From an uncultured Clostridia bacterium (GTDB lineage Bacteria > Bacillota > Clostridia > Christensenellales > CAG-314), in the NCBI GenBank assembly GCA_934281515.1, contig CAKQXG010000038.1, positions 1 through 15,233 on the forward strand: 15,233 nt of DNA, read 5' to 3'. Both the position numbers and the translations under genes were made by a program. Positions 1 through 6,447 of the stretch are shown here, piece after piece (the first letter of the stretch is position 1; the number at the start of each line of letters is the position of its first letter). The notes below the pieces were generated by a model. That model was not told the DNA's origin. It worked only from the letters and a program-made list of their open reading frames with translations, and did no database searches.

Positions 1-236
1 TTGTCTTGCAGTACGTCGCAAATCAATGCAGCTCTGTTTTGCCAACCATATTCCTCCTTGTCACTGTCGGAGATACACTTGACGTTGAATGTCAGCACCG
101 ACTGCGTTGTCAAATTTTCGTCAATTTCGATTTTTCGACTACACGTTGTCAAATACGACCAATTACAGATACACACAATGCCAAGCGTGACGCAACAAAT
201 CAGCACTGCCACGGCAACAATAACCTTCTTTTTCAT
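1..236 (-). CDS. Partial membrane-anchored or secreted protein of unknown function (N-terminus only)
   Basis: The first 78 codons of a gene that runs off the left edge are visible. It begins ATG with a lysine-rich start (MKKK), followed by a hydrophobic stretch to about residue 24 (VIVAVAVLICCVTLGIVCIC), which reads as a signal peptide or single membrane anchor. The rest is hydrophilic and acidic (KIEIDENLTTQS, ISDSDKEEYGWQN), so an extracytoplasmic domain is likely. AGAGGA sits six bases before the ATG, and a promoter lies immediately upstream (255-283), which supports the start. It lies just downstream of, and in the same direction as, the TetR remnant, so that regulator may once have controlled it. 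A clear lipobox is not evident, although cysteines are present. The family is not recognised. Confidence 0.7.
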   Translation of the reverse strand, partial: MKKKVIVAVAVLICCVTLGIVCICNWSYLTTCSRKIEIDENLTTQSVLTFNVKCISDSDKEEYGWQNRAALICDVLQD

Positions 237-254
237 GGTAGTCCTCTTGCAATA

Positions 255-283
255 AGTATACAACAAACAAATTGAAATTGCAA
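255..283 (-). promoter_or_regulatory. Sigma-A-type promoter for the left-edge gene
   Basis: Read on the minus strand: -35 TTGCAA (278-283), a 17-base spacer, and -10 TATACT (255-260). The -10 lies about 18 bases before the ATG at 236, so the leader would be very short. The spacing is ideal and both boxes are near consensus. It would give the left-edge gene transcription independent of the broken TetR gene. Confidence 0.55.
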
Positions 284-320
284 TACGGCAATGAAATTAT
301 TTTAAACAAACTACGCCGAC

Positions 321-787
321 TTAACCGCGTATCTGTTCGGCGTCTGTTATCATAGCGGCAACTTCCATCGATATATCGTTGAGCGAGCAATCCAGTTTAC
401 CGACAAGCCATTGTTTATAAGCATTAACTATGCCTCCCGTGAAATAACTTACGCGAATTGCAAAACTGCTTTTTTCGCGTATATATTGCGGAATGTCGGG
501 ATCGTTTTCCATAAACTCCGCAAAGATTTTCTTTAATTTATCCAAAAACGCGTCAGAACTGTCGATTGTAATCAATTGTCTGTACAAATCAACATCGGCT
601 TCCAGAAATCGACTTATCTGTAACAATAAGGGTGCCGGATTTTTGAAAAAAGCCGAATATTGAAAGTCCTTTAGTATACTCATCATTTTGTCTATCACGT
701 CGTTTTCTATCTCTTCCACCACGCCTCTGACATCGGTATAATGAGCGTAAAAGGTTGTCCTGTTGATGTCGGCAAAATTACACACGT
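321..787 (-). pseudogene. TetR-family regulator lacking its N-terminus
   Basis: The minus-strand frame from about 787 to the TAA at 321 encodes the second half of a TetR helix-turn-helix (VCNFADINRTTFYAHYTD) followed by a helical ligand-binding domain of the TetR_C_8/DhaS-like type, ending EVAAMITDAEQIRG. The motif ADINRTTFYAHY is highly characteristic. About 30-40 residues containing the first helices of the DNA-binding domain are missing. Upstream of VCN the frame stays open but reads into the antisense of a transporter gene, so those residues are not homologous. The protein cannot bind DNA normally, and this is a pseudogene if the junction is real. The breakpoint coincides with an inverted repeat (771-810), and the other side is a transporter gene also missing its 5' end. 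A divergent TetR/transporter pair that lost its shared middle is the simplest reading. An assembly or amplification chimera is the alternative. Confidence 0.8.
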
Positions 788-810
788 ATGCTTTTTTTCG
801 TAAATTTGCC
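771..810. repeat. Near-perfect inverted repeat at the TetR/MMPL junction
   Basis: Arms GGCAAAATTAC (771-781) and GTAAATTTGCC (800-810) are complementary at 10 of 11 positions around an 18-base loop. The left arm is coding sequence of the TetR remnant (VCNFAD region). The right arm is coding sequence of the MMPL remnant (VNLP region). The bases between can be read as sense in both genes: NYTRM for MMPL and VCN for TetR. The breakpoint therefore lies in this loop, with some microhomology. Such foldback geometry is known both for template-switch rearrangements and for multiple-displacement-amplification chimeras. Confidence 0.6.
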
Positions 811-1450
811 CAACGAAAGCAATGATACGACAGACTTTGTATCATATCTTTCGGACGAAGTAAAAACCGTGTTTGGCGACGACGCATACATAACGGGCGA
901 GGTGGTTTCAACCTACGACGTGCAACAATCGTTCAGTCACGACAACCTGTTTATTACCGTGTTTACGTTGGTGTCGATTTTCGTCATCGTAATGGTAATC
1001 TTCCGCTCGGTGTCATTACCAGTGTTACTTGTGGCTGTGATTCAAGGCGCAATCTTCATCGCAATGAGCACACAACTGCTTGGCAACGGAATTTTCTTTA
1101 TGAGTTACATCGTCACAACCTGTATACTGATGGGCGCGACCATCGACTACGGCATACTGATGTCCACAAACTACGTGTCTTACCGCGGATTGTACGACAA
1201 GAAACAAGCACTGGTACTGTCCGTAAAGGCGGCAATGCCCACCGTATTTTCGTCAGGGTTGATATTGACAGTTTGCGGATTTGTAATACACTTTATTTCT
1301 AACCAAAGCTCCATATCCACAGTCGGTCTATTGCTTGGGATAGGTACTATTTGTTCGGTAGTGATGATTACGGTCGTGTTACCGTCCATGCTGTACCTGC
1401 TTGACAAATTTGTCCTTGCGCTGTCGCTGAAAAAGAAAAATAACGACTAG
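788..1450 (+). pseudogene. MMPL/RND-type transporter, C-terminal fragment
   Basis: This 220-codon frame matches the last third of an MMPL-family exporter: the end of the second periplasmic-type domain (ITGEVVSTYDVQQSF), then four to five transmembrane helices. It carries the MMPL/RND motif GATIDYGILM (about residues 113-122), whose Asp-Tyr pair lies in the proton-relay helix. Full family members are about 700-1000 residues, so the N-terminal two thirds are missing. The apparent ATG at 788 is an internal Met: the reading frame continues sensibly upstream to about 776 as NYTR, then reaches a stop. No ribosome binding site precedes it. It ends TAG at 1448-1450, followed by a strong terminator. 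Known family members export lipids or drugs using proton motive force. This fragment is not expected to work. Confidence 0.8.
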
Positions 1451-1483
1451 TCAAACGCACTACGACAAAACAAACAGGCAAAT

Positions 1484-1549
1484 GCTTGATCACAAACAAG
1501 CTTCAACAACACAAAACGCACACGTTTTTTGCATACGTGTGCGTTTTTT
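1484..1549 (+). terminator. Tandem hairpins with rho-independent terminator after the MMPL remnant
   Basis: A small hairpin (GCTTG 1484-1488, 8-base loop, CAAGC 1497-1501) precedes a perfect 12-bp stem (AAAACGCACACG 1513-1524 with CGTGTGCGTTTT 1536-1547). The larger stem has the 11-base loop ttttttgcata and a T-run to 1549. On the plus strand this is a textbook intrinsic terminator for the transporter. The pnuC gene ends at 1559 on the other strand, and the A-rich left side could make it weakly bidirectional. The loop and stem top are nearly repeated at 11620-11646. Confidence 0.85.
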
Positions 1550-1558
1550 CGTTACGAT

Positions 1559-2257
1559 TTACTCGTTTGCAGCCTGTCTTTTTGCCATTTTTTGCCAACT
1601 GATAAAACCGTAAATATCGTTAGCCAAAAATGCCACAAAGCACACCACAACCGATAGATAGGACTTGTTTTCTAGCGTTGCCAACGTCCACAACACAATC
1701 AGCACAATGTCGTTTGCCGCGTAACCGATTGCGTAGTACGGACTTCTGCGAAAAGTAAGATACACAGCCAGGAAACTCGTCGTTACGGATATTGTACTAG
1801 GCACTATGTTTTTAGTATCGAATGCGTCAAGAATAAAGTAAAATACCAACGTTACCACTGCGGCGACAATCCACATAATCAACGATTCGCCTTTTTTAAG
1901 ATGGTTAACCTTTACTTCTGCCTTATTGCCGTTGTATGGGTTACGCAACCAGGAAATCAATGCAACAACCGCCATTGGCATGGTCATGCAAACATAGGTC
2001 AACATCTCGCCGTAGTAGGTAAACACAAACGATATGTACCCGTAAAGCAAACTGAACACAATCATCAGTACTTGCCCTATCGGATTGCCCTTTGCATTGA
2101 AAACAAGCGACGTTACTCCTATGAGCGACGCGGCAAGCGTAAGGTAGTTTTGTCTGTCGAAAATGCAAAACGATGTAACAATCATCGCCACGGATACGCA
2201 CCACAACACAATTTCCGCTACCGAAAAATACTTCACAAGCGTTTTGAGATACTCCAT
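1559..2257 (-). CDS. pnuC: PnuC-family nicotinamide riboside transporter
   Basis: A 232-residue polytopic membrane protein with about seven hydrophobic segments by eye, the usual PnuC length. Diagnostic stretches are NPIGQVLMIVFSLLYGYI (from residue 58), YYGEMLTYV (81-89), ISWLRNPYNG (101-110), and near the C-terminus YAANDIVLIVLWTLA and NDIYGFISWQKM. PnuC proteins carry nicotinamide riboside across the membrane by facilitated diffusion, trapped inside by phosphorylation, and so feed NAD synthesis. Relatives named PnuT and PnuX carry thiamine or riboflavin, and sequence alone does not exclude those substrates. The ATG has GGAGG four to five bases upstream. It is monocistronic: it has its own consensus promoter (2371-2399) and a 100-base leader with stacked hairpins and an attenuator-like terminator. 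No pnuC-partner kinase (nadR or tenI type) is nearby. Confidence 0.9.
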   Translation of the reverse strand: MEYLKTLVKYFSVAEIVLWCVSVAMIVTSFCIFDRQNYLTLAASLIGVTSLVFNAKGNPIGQVLMIVFSLLYGYISFVFTYYGEMLTYVCMTMPMAVVALISWLRNPYNGNKAEVKVNHLKKGESLIMWIVAAVVTLVFYFILDAFDTKNIVPSTISVTTSFLAVYLTFRRSPYYAIGYAANDIVLIVLWTLATLENKSYLSVVVCFVAFLANDIYGFISWQKMAKRQAANE

Positions 2258-2365
2258 GCTTCCTCCACAAAAAAATAAGCACCCACATACTTATCTTCAA
2301 AGACCTAACGATAAGTATATGAATGCTCTGCATTCTTGCCCGGTGGCAAAACTTGTATTCAACTG
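2258..2365 (-). promoter_or_regulatory. Structured pnuC leader; candidate riboswitch or attenuator
   Basis: Read 5' to 3' on the minus strand, the leader has three elements: a short hairpin TTGCC-ACCG-GGCAA (2349-2336), a hairpin GAATGC-AGA-GCATTC (2335-2321), and a long stem. The long stem pairs GCATTCATATACTTATC (2326-2310) with GATAAGTATGTGGGTGC (2295-2279), leaving a 14-base loop. A run of seven T follows, then the pnuC ribosome binding site. The base of the long stem shares GCATTC with the second hairpin, so the two compete. This is the architecture of transcription attenuation. It does not match the TPP, FMN or preQ1-I signatures I know, and I cannot confirm a match to the published NAD-II (pnuC) riboswitch. 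No leader peptide is evident. Confidence 0.55.
2271..2326 (-). terminator. Intrinsic terminator inside the pnuC leader
   Basis: The core stem pairs CATATACTTATC with GATAAGTATGTG (11 Watson-Crick pairs and one G-T) with loop gttaggtctttgaa. It is extended by GCA/TGC past a small internal loop and followed by TTATTTTTTT. It lies between the promoter and the pnuC start codon, so unconditional termination would silence pnuC. Conditional folding is implied. Confidence 0.65.
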
Positions 2366-2370
2366 TCCGT

Positions 2371-2399
2371 ATAGTACCATACGTCACGGATATTGTCAA
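2371..2399 (-). promoter_or_regulatory. Sigma-A promoter of pnuC
   Basis: On the minus strand, a perfect -35 TTGACA (2394-2399), a 17-base spacer and -10 TACTAT (2371-2376). Transcription would start near 2364, giving a leader of about 107 bases before the pnuC ATG at 2257. The promoter abuts the broken end of the M50-like gene. Confidence 0.75.
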
Positions 2400-2420
2400 G
2401 GTTTAAACGCGAAATATTGC

Positions 2421-2734
2421 TTAAAAATTTTCATGCGTGTAGTATAATGTCGAACGCAACATTTTGCTGTGTGCACAACAAATTTTCCGAGCAAAAACTG
2501 TCAACAGACAACCGACAACAAACATAGCAAGGGCACCGACAAGGCAGAATGTACCAAGTTGTACGTCAGTCATTCGTTCTGCATAGACATCCACTTGCAC
2601 GCCTAAACCCATAAACCTGATTTGTTTAAACACGCTACAACAAAGAGCATACAGCAAATGCGCCCTTCGTGAACTATATAATAGACAACCACCGCCACTG
2701 CAATGCCGATGTATTGTCGCGCTCGTTTAGACAT
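2421..2734 (-). pseudogene. Frameshifted M50-like membrane metalloprotease (HEGAH)
   Basis: The gene starts at an ATG (2732-2734) with AAGGAG nine bases upstream. Its first 24 codons read MSKRARQYIGIAVAVVVYYI then VHEG. The frame then fails at a GGG run (2663-2665). Adding one G restores VHEGAHLLYAL, followed by CCSVFKQIRFMGLGVQVD and a hydrophobic segment (LGTFCLVGALAMFVVGCLLTVFA). HEGAH in a membrane helix is the HExxH zinc motif of M50/site-2-protease-like proteins. The last residues (TLYYTHENF) end abruptly at 2421. The total of about 104 residues is short for the family, so the C-terminal helices also seem lost. The single-base defect is in a homopolymer, so a sequencing error is possible for the frameshift but would not explain the short end. 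Confidence 0.6.
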
Positions 2735-2861
2735 AACCAATTGCTCCTTGCCACTGTTCCGTCGGCGAACGTTTTTTTGTTTTGAGAGATACTCTATTTC
2801 GCTACAAAAATGAATTCGGATTTGAGTTAAACTACGATGATTTTTAATACGTATGCTTTTT

Positions 2862-3446
2862 TTAGTCACATTTTTCCAGTGCCACAAGGTCGGAACGTTG
2901 GTACATGTTGTGACCGGGCAACCCTTTTTTGTAACGCCAACATACGATAGCTTCGCTAAGTGTGCGGCCTTGGTTGTCGGCAAAAAAGTCTCTCACGTAG
3001 GTATTGTACTCAAATTGTTTGTCGATCGTATTTTTACAATGTTTTTTCTCCGCAACAATTGAATAATATGCTTGTATTGCCTCGCCGTAGGTTTTGCCCG
3101 CATTTGCCTTCAACCATTTTTGAAACGTCACATTGAAAGAAAAACCATTGCCTATCTTCTGTTTGAAAAAGGCTCTGTGCAGTTCGGAGCACACAATGTT
3201 TTGTTCTATCACTGTGTTTTCCGTAATCTCGTTGACATTTACATCGATCTTTCTTTTGGCTTTTGCGTTGTTTAGCACCAAGCCTGTATCGAGAAAATAC
3301 GCCACTCTGTCGCTAAGTTCCGCTTTACTGCCTTGCGTCGGTAGTCCGTTTTGTCGACAAAACTCCACCAATTCCGATTTCAGGTAGTAGTAGTTTTGAA
3401 AAGTTTCTTTATCTGAAATATTACTCAACATCGGCCTTTCGCTCAT
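2862..3446 (-). CDS. SAP domain and DUF6434 protein
   Basis: A 194-residue soluble protein. Residues about 16-55 (YYYLKSELVEFCRQNGLPTQGSKAELSDRVAYFL in segments) fit a SAP motif: two short amphipathic helices with a G-T-S/K-A-E-L turn, usually a DNA- or RNA-binding module. The C-terminal half, with FKQKIGNGFSFNVTFQKWLKAN, then TYGEAIQAYY and LSEAIVCWRYKKGLPG, fits DUF6434, which commonly accompanies SAP in Bacillota. Function is not known; nucleic-acid binding is inferred from the SAP domain. AGGAG lies eight bases before the ATG. It is 80 bases downstream of the MBL-fold gene and may be cotranscribed with it; no good separate promoter was found. The stop TAA is followed by an A-rich tract. 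Confidence 0.8.
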   Translation of the reverse strand: MSERPMLSNISDKETFQNYYYLKSELVEFCRQNGLPTQGSKAELSDRVAYFLDTGLVLNNAKAKRKIDVNVNEITENTVIEQNIVCSELHRAFFKQKIGNGFSFNVTFQKWLKANAGKTYGEAIQAYYSIVAEKKHCKNTIDKQFEYNTYVRDFFADNQGRTLSEAIVCWRYKKGLPGHNMYQRSDLVALEKCD

Positions 3447-3526
3447 TGCATTTTCTCCTAAACCGTATTTACTTTGCGAAGTCGTCGCTAAACGCTTCTA
3501 CGCAAAACATGTTGCGCCTGACAATG

Positions 3527-4354
3527 CTATATGCAAATCTTCGTACCAGTATGAAGATATGACAAACGGTCACCGAGACGAAGTTTCAGTTGTTCGTACG
3601 CTTTTGTGCCCGTGCAATGACATGTATAGAACGTCGCTCCTGTTTCCGCAAGACGTTTTGCCACATTGTCTATGTAGTCGGCTCGCTCGTACCGTTTACT
3701 TGTCGGTTCGTACAGATGAAAGCCACCAACCACCGCCGTAGGATACGCACCTGCAACCGTGCGCGACTGTTCTAGAATGTTGACAATACCGGCATGTGCG
3801 CAACCGCAAACAAGCACGTTGTTGCCACATGAATTGACAACGAGATTTTGCTCATGCCGAAAGTCGTCCGCAACTATCTTGCCGTCGCGCCCGACAAACA
3901 AATTGCTGTCCGAACGGGGTAAAGGAAAGTTGCAGTACACATCGGAAAACAGCGTGATTTCATCATCGACAACACAGTGTTCGTCGGTAAATACGAACAT
4001 GTCGCAACAAGCAAGTTTTTTGTCAATACCTGCGTAGAAAGGCACTCCCAACACCTTGACATAGTGTGGTTCGACGGCTTGCGAACGTATGTAGATTGCT
4101 GCCTTTCGGTTTATGTGCAAAAAATGCTTTAATCCGCCGCAATGATCGACATGCCCGTGAGAAATTACCGCAATGTCCACGTCGGCAATATCTACACCGA
4201 GTTTTTGAGCATTTTTTACAAACAAATCGTCCGGTCCCACATCAAACAAAATCTTGTGTTTATCAGTCTGAATGTACAGGCTTAACCCGTGTTTGCACTT
4301 CAAGTCGGCATTTGCCGCAGTTGTGTTTTCCAATAGTCCGATTATTTTTATCAT
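3527..4354 (-). CDS. MBL-fold metallo-hydrolase (COG1237-like)
   Basis: A 275-residue metallo-beta-lactamase-fold protein. The metal-binding motif HGHVDH is at residues 66-71 (H66, H68, D70, H71). The later ligands are the His in CGCAHAG (about 187) and the one in GGFHL (about 213), with a C-terminal YTCHCTG motif. The spacing and the 'DVGPDDLFVKNAQKLG' region fit the COG1237 subgroup. An archaeal member of that subgroup is annotated as a dihydropterin-aminobenzene-phosphate synthase. In bacteria the substrate is generally unknown, and the name should not be transferred. The ATG overlaps the stop of the DUF3795 gene as ATGA (4351-4354), so translation is coupled. It is cytoplasmic, with no signal peptide. 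It appears intact. Confidence 0.85.
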   Translation of the reverse strand: MIKIIGLLENTTAANADLKCKHGLSLYIQTDKHKILFDVGPDDLFVKNAQKLGVDIADVDIAVISHGHVDHCGGLKHFLHINRKAAIYIRSQAVEPHYVKVLGVPFYAGIDKKLACCDMFVFTDEHCVVDDEITLFSDVYCNFPLPRSDSNLFVGRDGKIVADDFRHEQNLVVNSCGNNVLVCGCAHAGIVNILEQSRTVAGAYPTAVVGGFHLYEPTSKRYERADYIDNVAKRLAETGATFYTCHCTGTKAYEQLKLRLGDRLSYLHTGTKICI

Positions 4355-4746
4355 ATCCGCTCTTGTTTTGTCACTGCCTGTTTTGGCTCGCGTAGTTGAT
4401 TGAGCCTATCCACCACAGACGGATTATTTGTGGCGATGCGCCCCAACGTCGGACAACCGTCCATTTGTTGACAGTCGGCACAAGTAGCCAATCCCTTGTC
4501 TTTTACACAGTTATGTACAGGACAAAGTCCGTCGCAAAACGGCGTTTTAACTCCGTCAATTCGGCACCCTGTACAGTTGATCATATCCGCAGTGATAGCC
4601 ACTCCGTTTAGCCTTGTCCACAGCTCGGCGGTTTTCTCGCGCAAAGCGTTGTCGTTTGTAATAGTTGCAATCCGTGCGTCGCACTGTTCGCAATCCAATC
4701 CGCAGCAGCCAATAAGTTGGTTTGTGTTTTTCACAGTTATCTCCAT
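4351..4746 (-). CDS. DUF3795 cysteine-rich protein
   Basis: A 131-residue protein with the DUF3795 pattern: CCGLDCEQCDA near the N-terminus, then CTGC, FCDGLCPVHNC, a KGLATCADC segment and MDGCPTLG. Twelve or so cysteines in CxxC-like spacings suggest a metal or Fe-S site. Function is unknown. I chose the ATG at 4744-4746 (MEITVKNTN); a TTG 27 bases upstream is in frame but has no better ribosome site. The ATG itself has no Shine-Dalgarno and overlaps the end of a small ORF (4737-4862) that does, so it probably relies on translational coupling. Its own stop overlaps the MBL-fold start (ATGA). The three ORFs read as one coupled unit. Confidence 0.8.
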   Translation of the reverse strand: MEITVKNTNQLIGCCGLDCEQCDARIATITNDNALREKTAELWTRLNGVAITADMINCTGCRIDGVKTPFCDGLCPVHNCVKDKGLATCADCQQMDGCPTLGRIATNNPSVVDRLNQLREPKQAVTKQERI

Positions 4747-4862
4747 AAATCGAAATTTATTTTGTTTTTGCAAATCACATCATAAATAGTATCCACATCA
4801 TTTAGGTCTAAAGTACTCGACTCATATTTTTTTGATAATAATCTCATATCCCTTTTGACCAT
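4737..4862 (-). CDS. Small ORF (41 residues) coupled to DUF3795
   Basis: ATG at 4860-4862, with AGGAG nine bases upstream, opens a 41-codon frame beginning MVKRDMRLLSKKYE, continuing LDLNDVDTIYDVICKNKI and ending at TAA (4737-4739). The stop lies inside the first codons of the DUF3795 gene. The composition (charged, helical, no membrane segment) looks like real protein rather than a random frame. It starts 17 bases after the methyltransferase stop. It could be a true small protein, a leader that delivers ribosomes to the DUF3795 start, or the N-terminal stump of a longer gene. I do not recognise the family. TTGACA at 4868-4873 overlaps the ribosome-site region but has no convincing -10. Confidence 0.5.
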   Translation of the reverse strand: MVKRDMRLLSKKYESSTLDLNDVDTIYDVICKNKINFDLWR

Positions 4863-4879
4863 TTCTGTCAACTCCTACT

Positions 4880-5788
4880 TTAATCTTTCCTGACCGCAAG
4901 GCAGTAGTTGACGTGTTCAAAAGCTTTCATTTCTGCCCCTACACTATCGATAACGTCCCTTTGAATGTCATTCGGCGTCAACAATTCAAAAATCAGGAAA
5001 CCGTGCTTTTCCAGCAGTTTTTCGAGTTCTCTGTAAGAAAACGCCGATTGCATCGGCTCACCGCCCGCTTTTGCCATCATAACGGTGTTCTGCACTCGTC
5101 TTTCGGTAGCATCGAAGAAATTTTCGTCTGGATAATCGAACACAAGGGTGCTGCCGTCCGAACAAAGTGATGAAAGTTCGGCAAGCATTTTATCTATTGC
5201 CTCCATTGAAAGATAATACGTCACACCCAGCCACGAGAAAAAGGATTTTACTTTCGGATTAAAGCCGTCGGCAATCAGGCGTTCCGTCAGGCTGTCCGTT
5301 GTAAAATCTACAGGAACAAAGGTGAGATTGTCGGGGATCGTCCAACCGGCACGAGCTATTCTTACCTTTTTGTCTGCCTGCGTCAATGGATGATCGACCT
5401 CGAATACCTTGTATTCAGATACAAAATCCGTTTTACGAAAAGCGAATGTGTCCAGTCCGGCACCGAGAATGACATATTGTTTTGTGCCGATCAAAACAGC
5501 CGTTTTCAGGGCATTCTCCGTATATGCCGCGCGACACAGTGGCGACGGAGCAATATGTACGTTCACAAGTCGGCGCAACACTTCCTTCGGCTCTTGGTTT
5601 TGTGTATCGATTCCCGGTTCAAAGAACTGCTCTCCACCCAGAATATAACCCTGAACAGCGGCATATTCTTCGTCCGTCATAAGTCCTTTGGCAAGATAAT
5701 CGGCAAAAACCGGATGTTTTTCGTTTTCTGCGTGAAACGCCCGTCCGAACGAGCTCATCAAGGCGGTAATACTGGCTTTGTTATTCAT
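4880..5788 (-). CDS. LCM/PPM-type SAM-dependent methyltransferase (COG3315-like)
   Basis: A 302-residue class I methyltransferase of the leucine-carboxyl-methyltransferase-like family. The SAM-binding motif I is YVILGAGLDTFAFR (residues 105-118). EVDHP (about 130-134) follows as the acidic motif II, then FVPVDF and FFSWLGVTYYLS (motif IV region) and TLVFDYPDENF. In this family bacterial members methylate carboxyl or hydroxyl groups of small molecules; the substrate here is unknown. The start overlaps the upstream metallopeptidase stop (ATGA, 5785-5788), and GGAG lies seven bases upstream, so translation is coupled. Full length and intact. Confidence 0.85.
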   Translation of the reverse strand: MNNKASITALMSSFGRAFHAENEKHPVFADYLAKGLMTDEEYAAVQGYILGGEQFFEPGIDTQNQEPKEVLRRLVNVHIAPSPLCRAAYTENALKTAVLIGTKQYVILGAGLDTFAFRKTDFVSEYKVFEVDHPLTQADKKVRIARAGWTIPDNLTFVPVDFTTDSLTERLIADGFNPKVKSFFSWLGVTYYLSMEAIDKMLAELSSLCSDGSTLVFDYPDENFFDATERRVQNTVMMAKAGGEPMQSAFSYRELEKLLEKHGFLIFELLTPNDIQRDVIDSVGAEMKAFEHVNYCLAVRKD

Positions 5789-6447
5789 TTTCGTTCTCCA
5801 TATTTCTTTTCCATTCTTTTCGTGTGTATATTAAACAATTCCAGCGCGCGCGCCTGAATAAACGATATATCCGTTTGATCTACATATGCAAAATCGCGTT
5901 TGATCTGTGCAGAAGCTACTGCGTGACTGTCGCTCGCCCTGCTTTCATCCGCTTCCGCCAGAAACTTCTGCAATAAGCTCGAATCGCTTGAATAACGGAG
6001 TTCCACAAGTTTTGCCCGATATTCCAACTCTGCGGGAGTGATTTCAGGGAATTGTTTCATATCTACGGTATGTTGAGCTTCGTGTTTCAAAAGAGACACA
6101 AGGAACTGCTCGCTTTCAAAATCATACGCCGTTTCAATGCAATTAATCATGCCGTCCGACGAAGCCCAACCTTTCGTACCGTACCTGCCGAAAGTTAAAT
6201 AATCCATCCAACTCCGAAATACAAATCCTTTAAGAACGTTTACTGTATATCCGGCAGTTCCGTTCGGCAGTTCGACGTTGTAGACGGTCGGAATGGTATC
6301 GCGCCAAACATAAGGACCGTAATACCCTTGAGTTTTCCCGAAAAGTGTCTGATAACCGTTTTCTTTGAACACCGTTTTAAGCTTTTCGGTCAAGAGCGAT
6401 TCATCCGTATTCGGCATATCCATAAGCGCTTTAATTTGCGTCAGCAA
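5785..6447 (-). CDS. HEAQH zinc-metallopeptidase-like protein, probably N-terminally truncated
   Basis: Residues about 122-130 read LLKHEAQHTVD, an HExxH zinc site. It is followed by ELEYRAKLVEL (about 141-151), whose Glu could be the third ligand, so a gluzincin-like hydrolase is likely. The flanking segments (QGYYGPYVWRDTIPTVYNVELP, FVFRSWMDYLTFGRYG in pieces) are soluble, with no signal peptide. The specific family name is not certain. The only start choices are TTG (6445-6447) or an internal ATG (6421-6423), and neither has a good ribosome site. The protein also begins abruptly inside a helix-like segment. With the abrupt end of the cytidine deaminase next to it, I infer that the 5' end was lost in a deletion. 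It overlaps that upstream gene by seven bases and the methyltransferase by four. Confidence 0.65.
   Translation of the reverse strand: MLTQIKALMDMPNTDESLLTEKLKTVFKENGYQTLFGKTQGYYGPYVWRDTIPTVYNVELPNGTAGYTVNVLKGFVFRSWMDYLTFGRYGTKGWASSDGMINCIETAYDFESEQFLVSLLKHEAQHTVDMKQFPEITPAELEYRAKLVELRYSSDSSLLQKFLAEADESRASDSHAVASAQIKRDFAYVDQTDISFIQARALELFNIHTKRMEKKYGERK

Noticed and set aside
784..2863. Shared 15-mer acgtatgcttttttt at 784-798 and 2849-2863
   Set aside because: Half of it is a T-run and the first copy is within transporter coding sequence, so chance is a sufficient explanation, although it might relate to the hairpin repeat family.
5390..5857. A 155-codon plus-strand frame
   Set aside because: It overlaps the methyltransferase, whose SAM motifs are unmistakable; the antisense protein has no family features.
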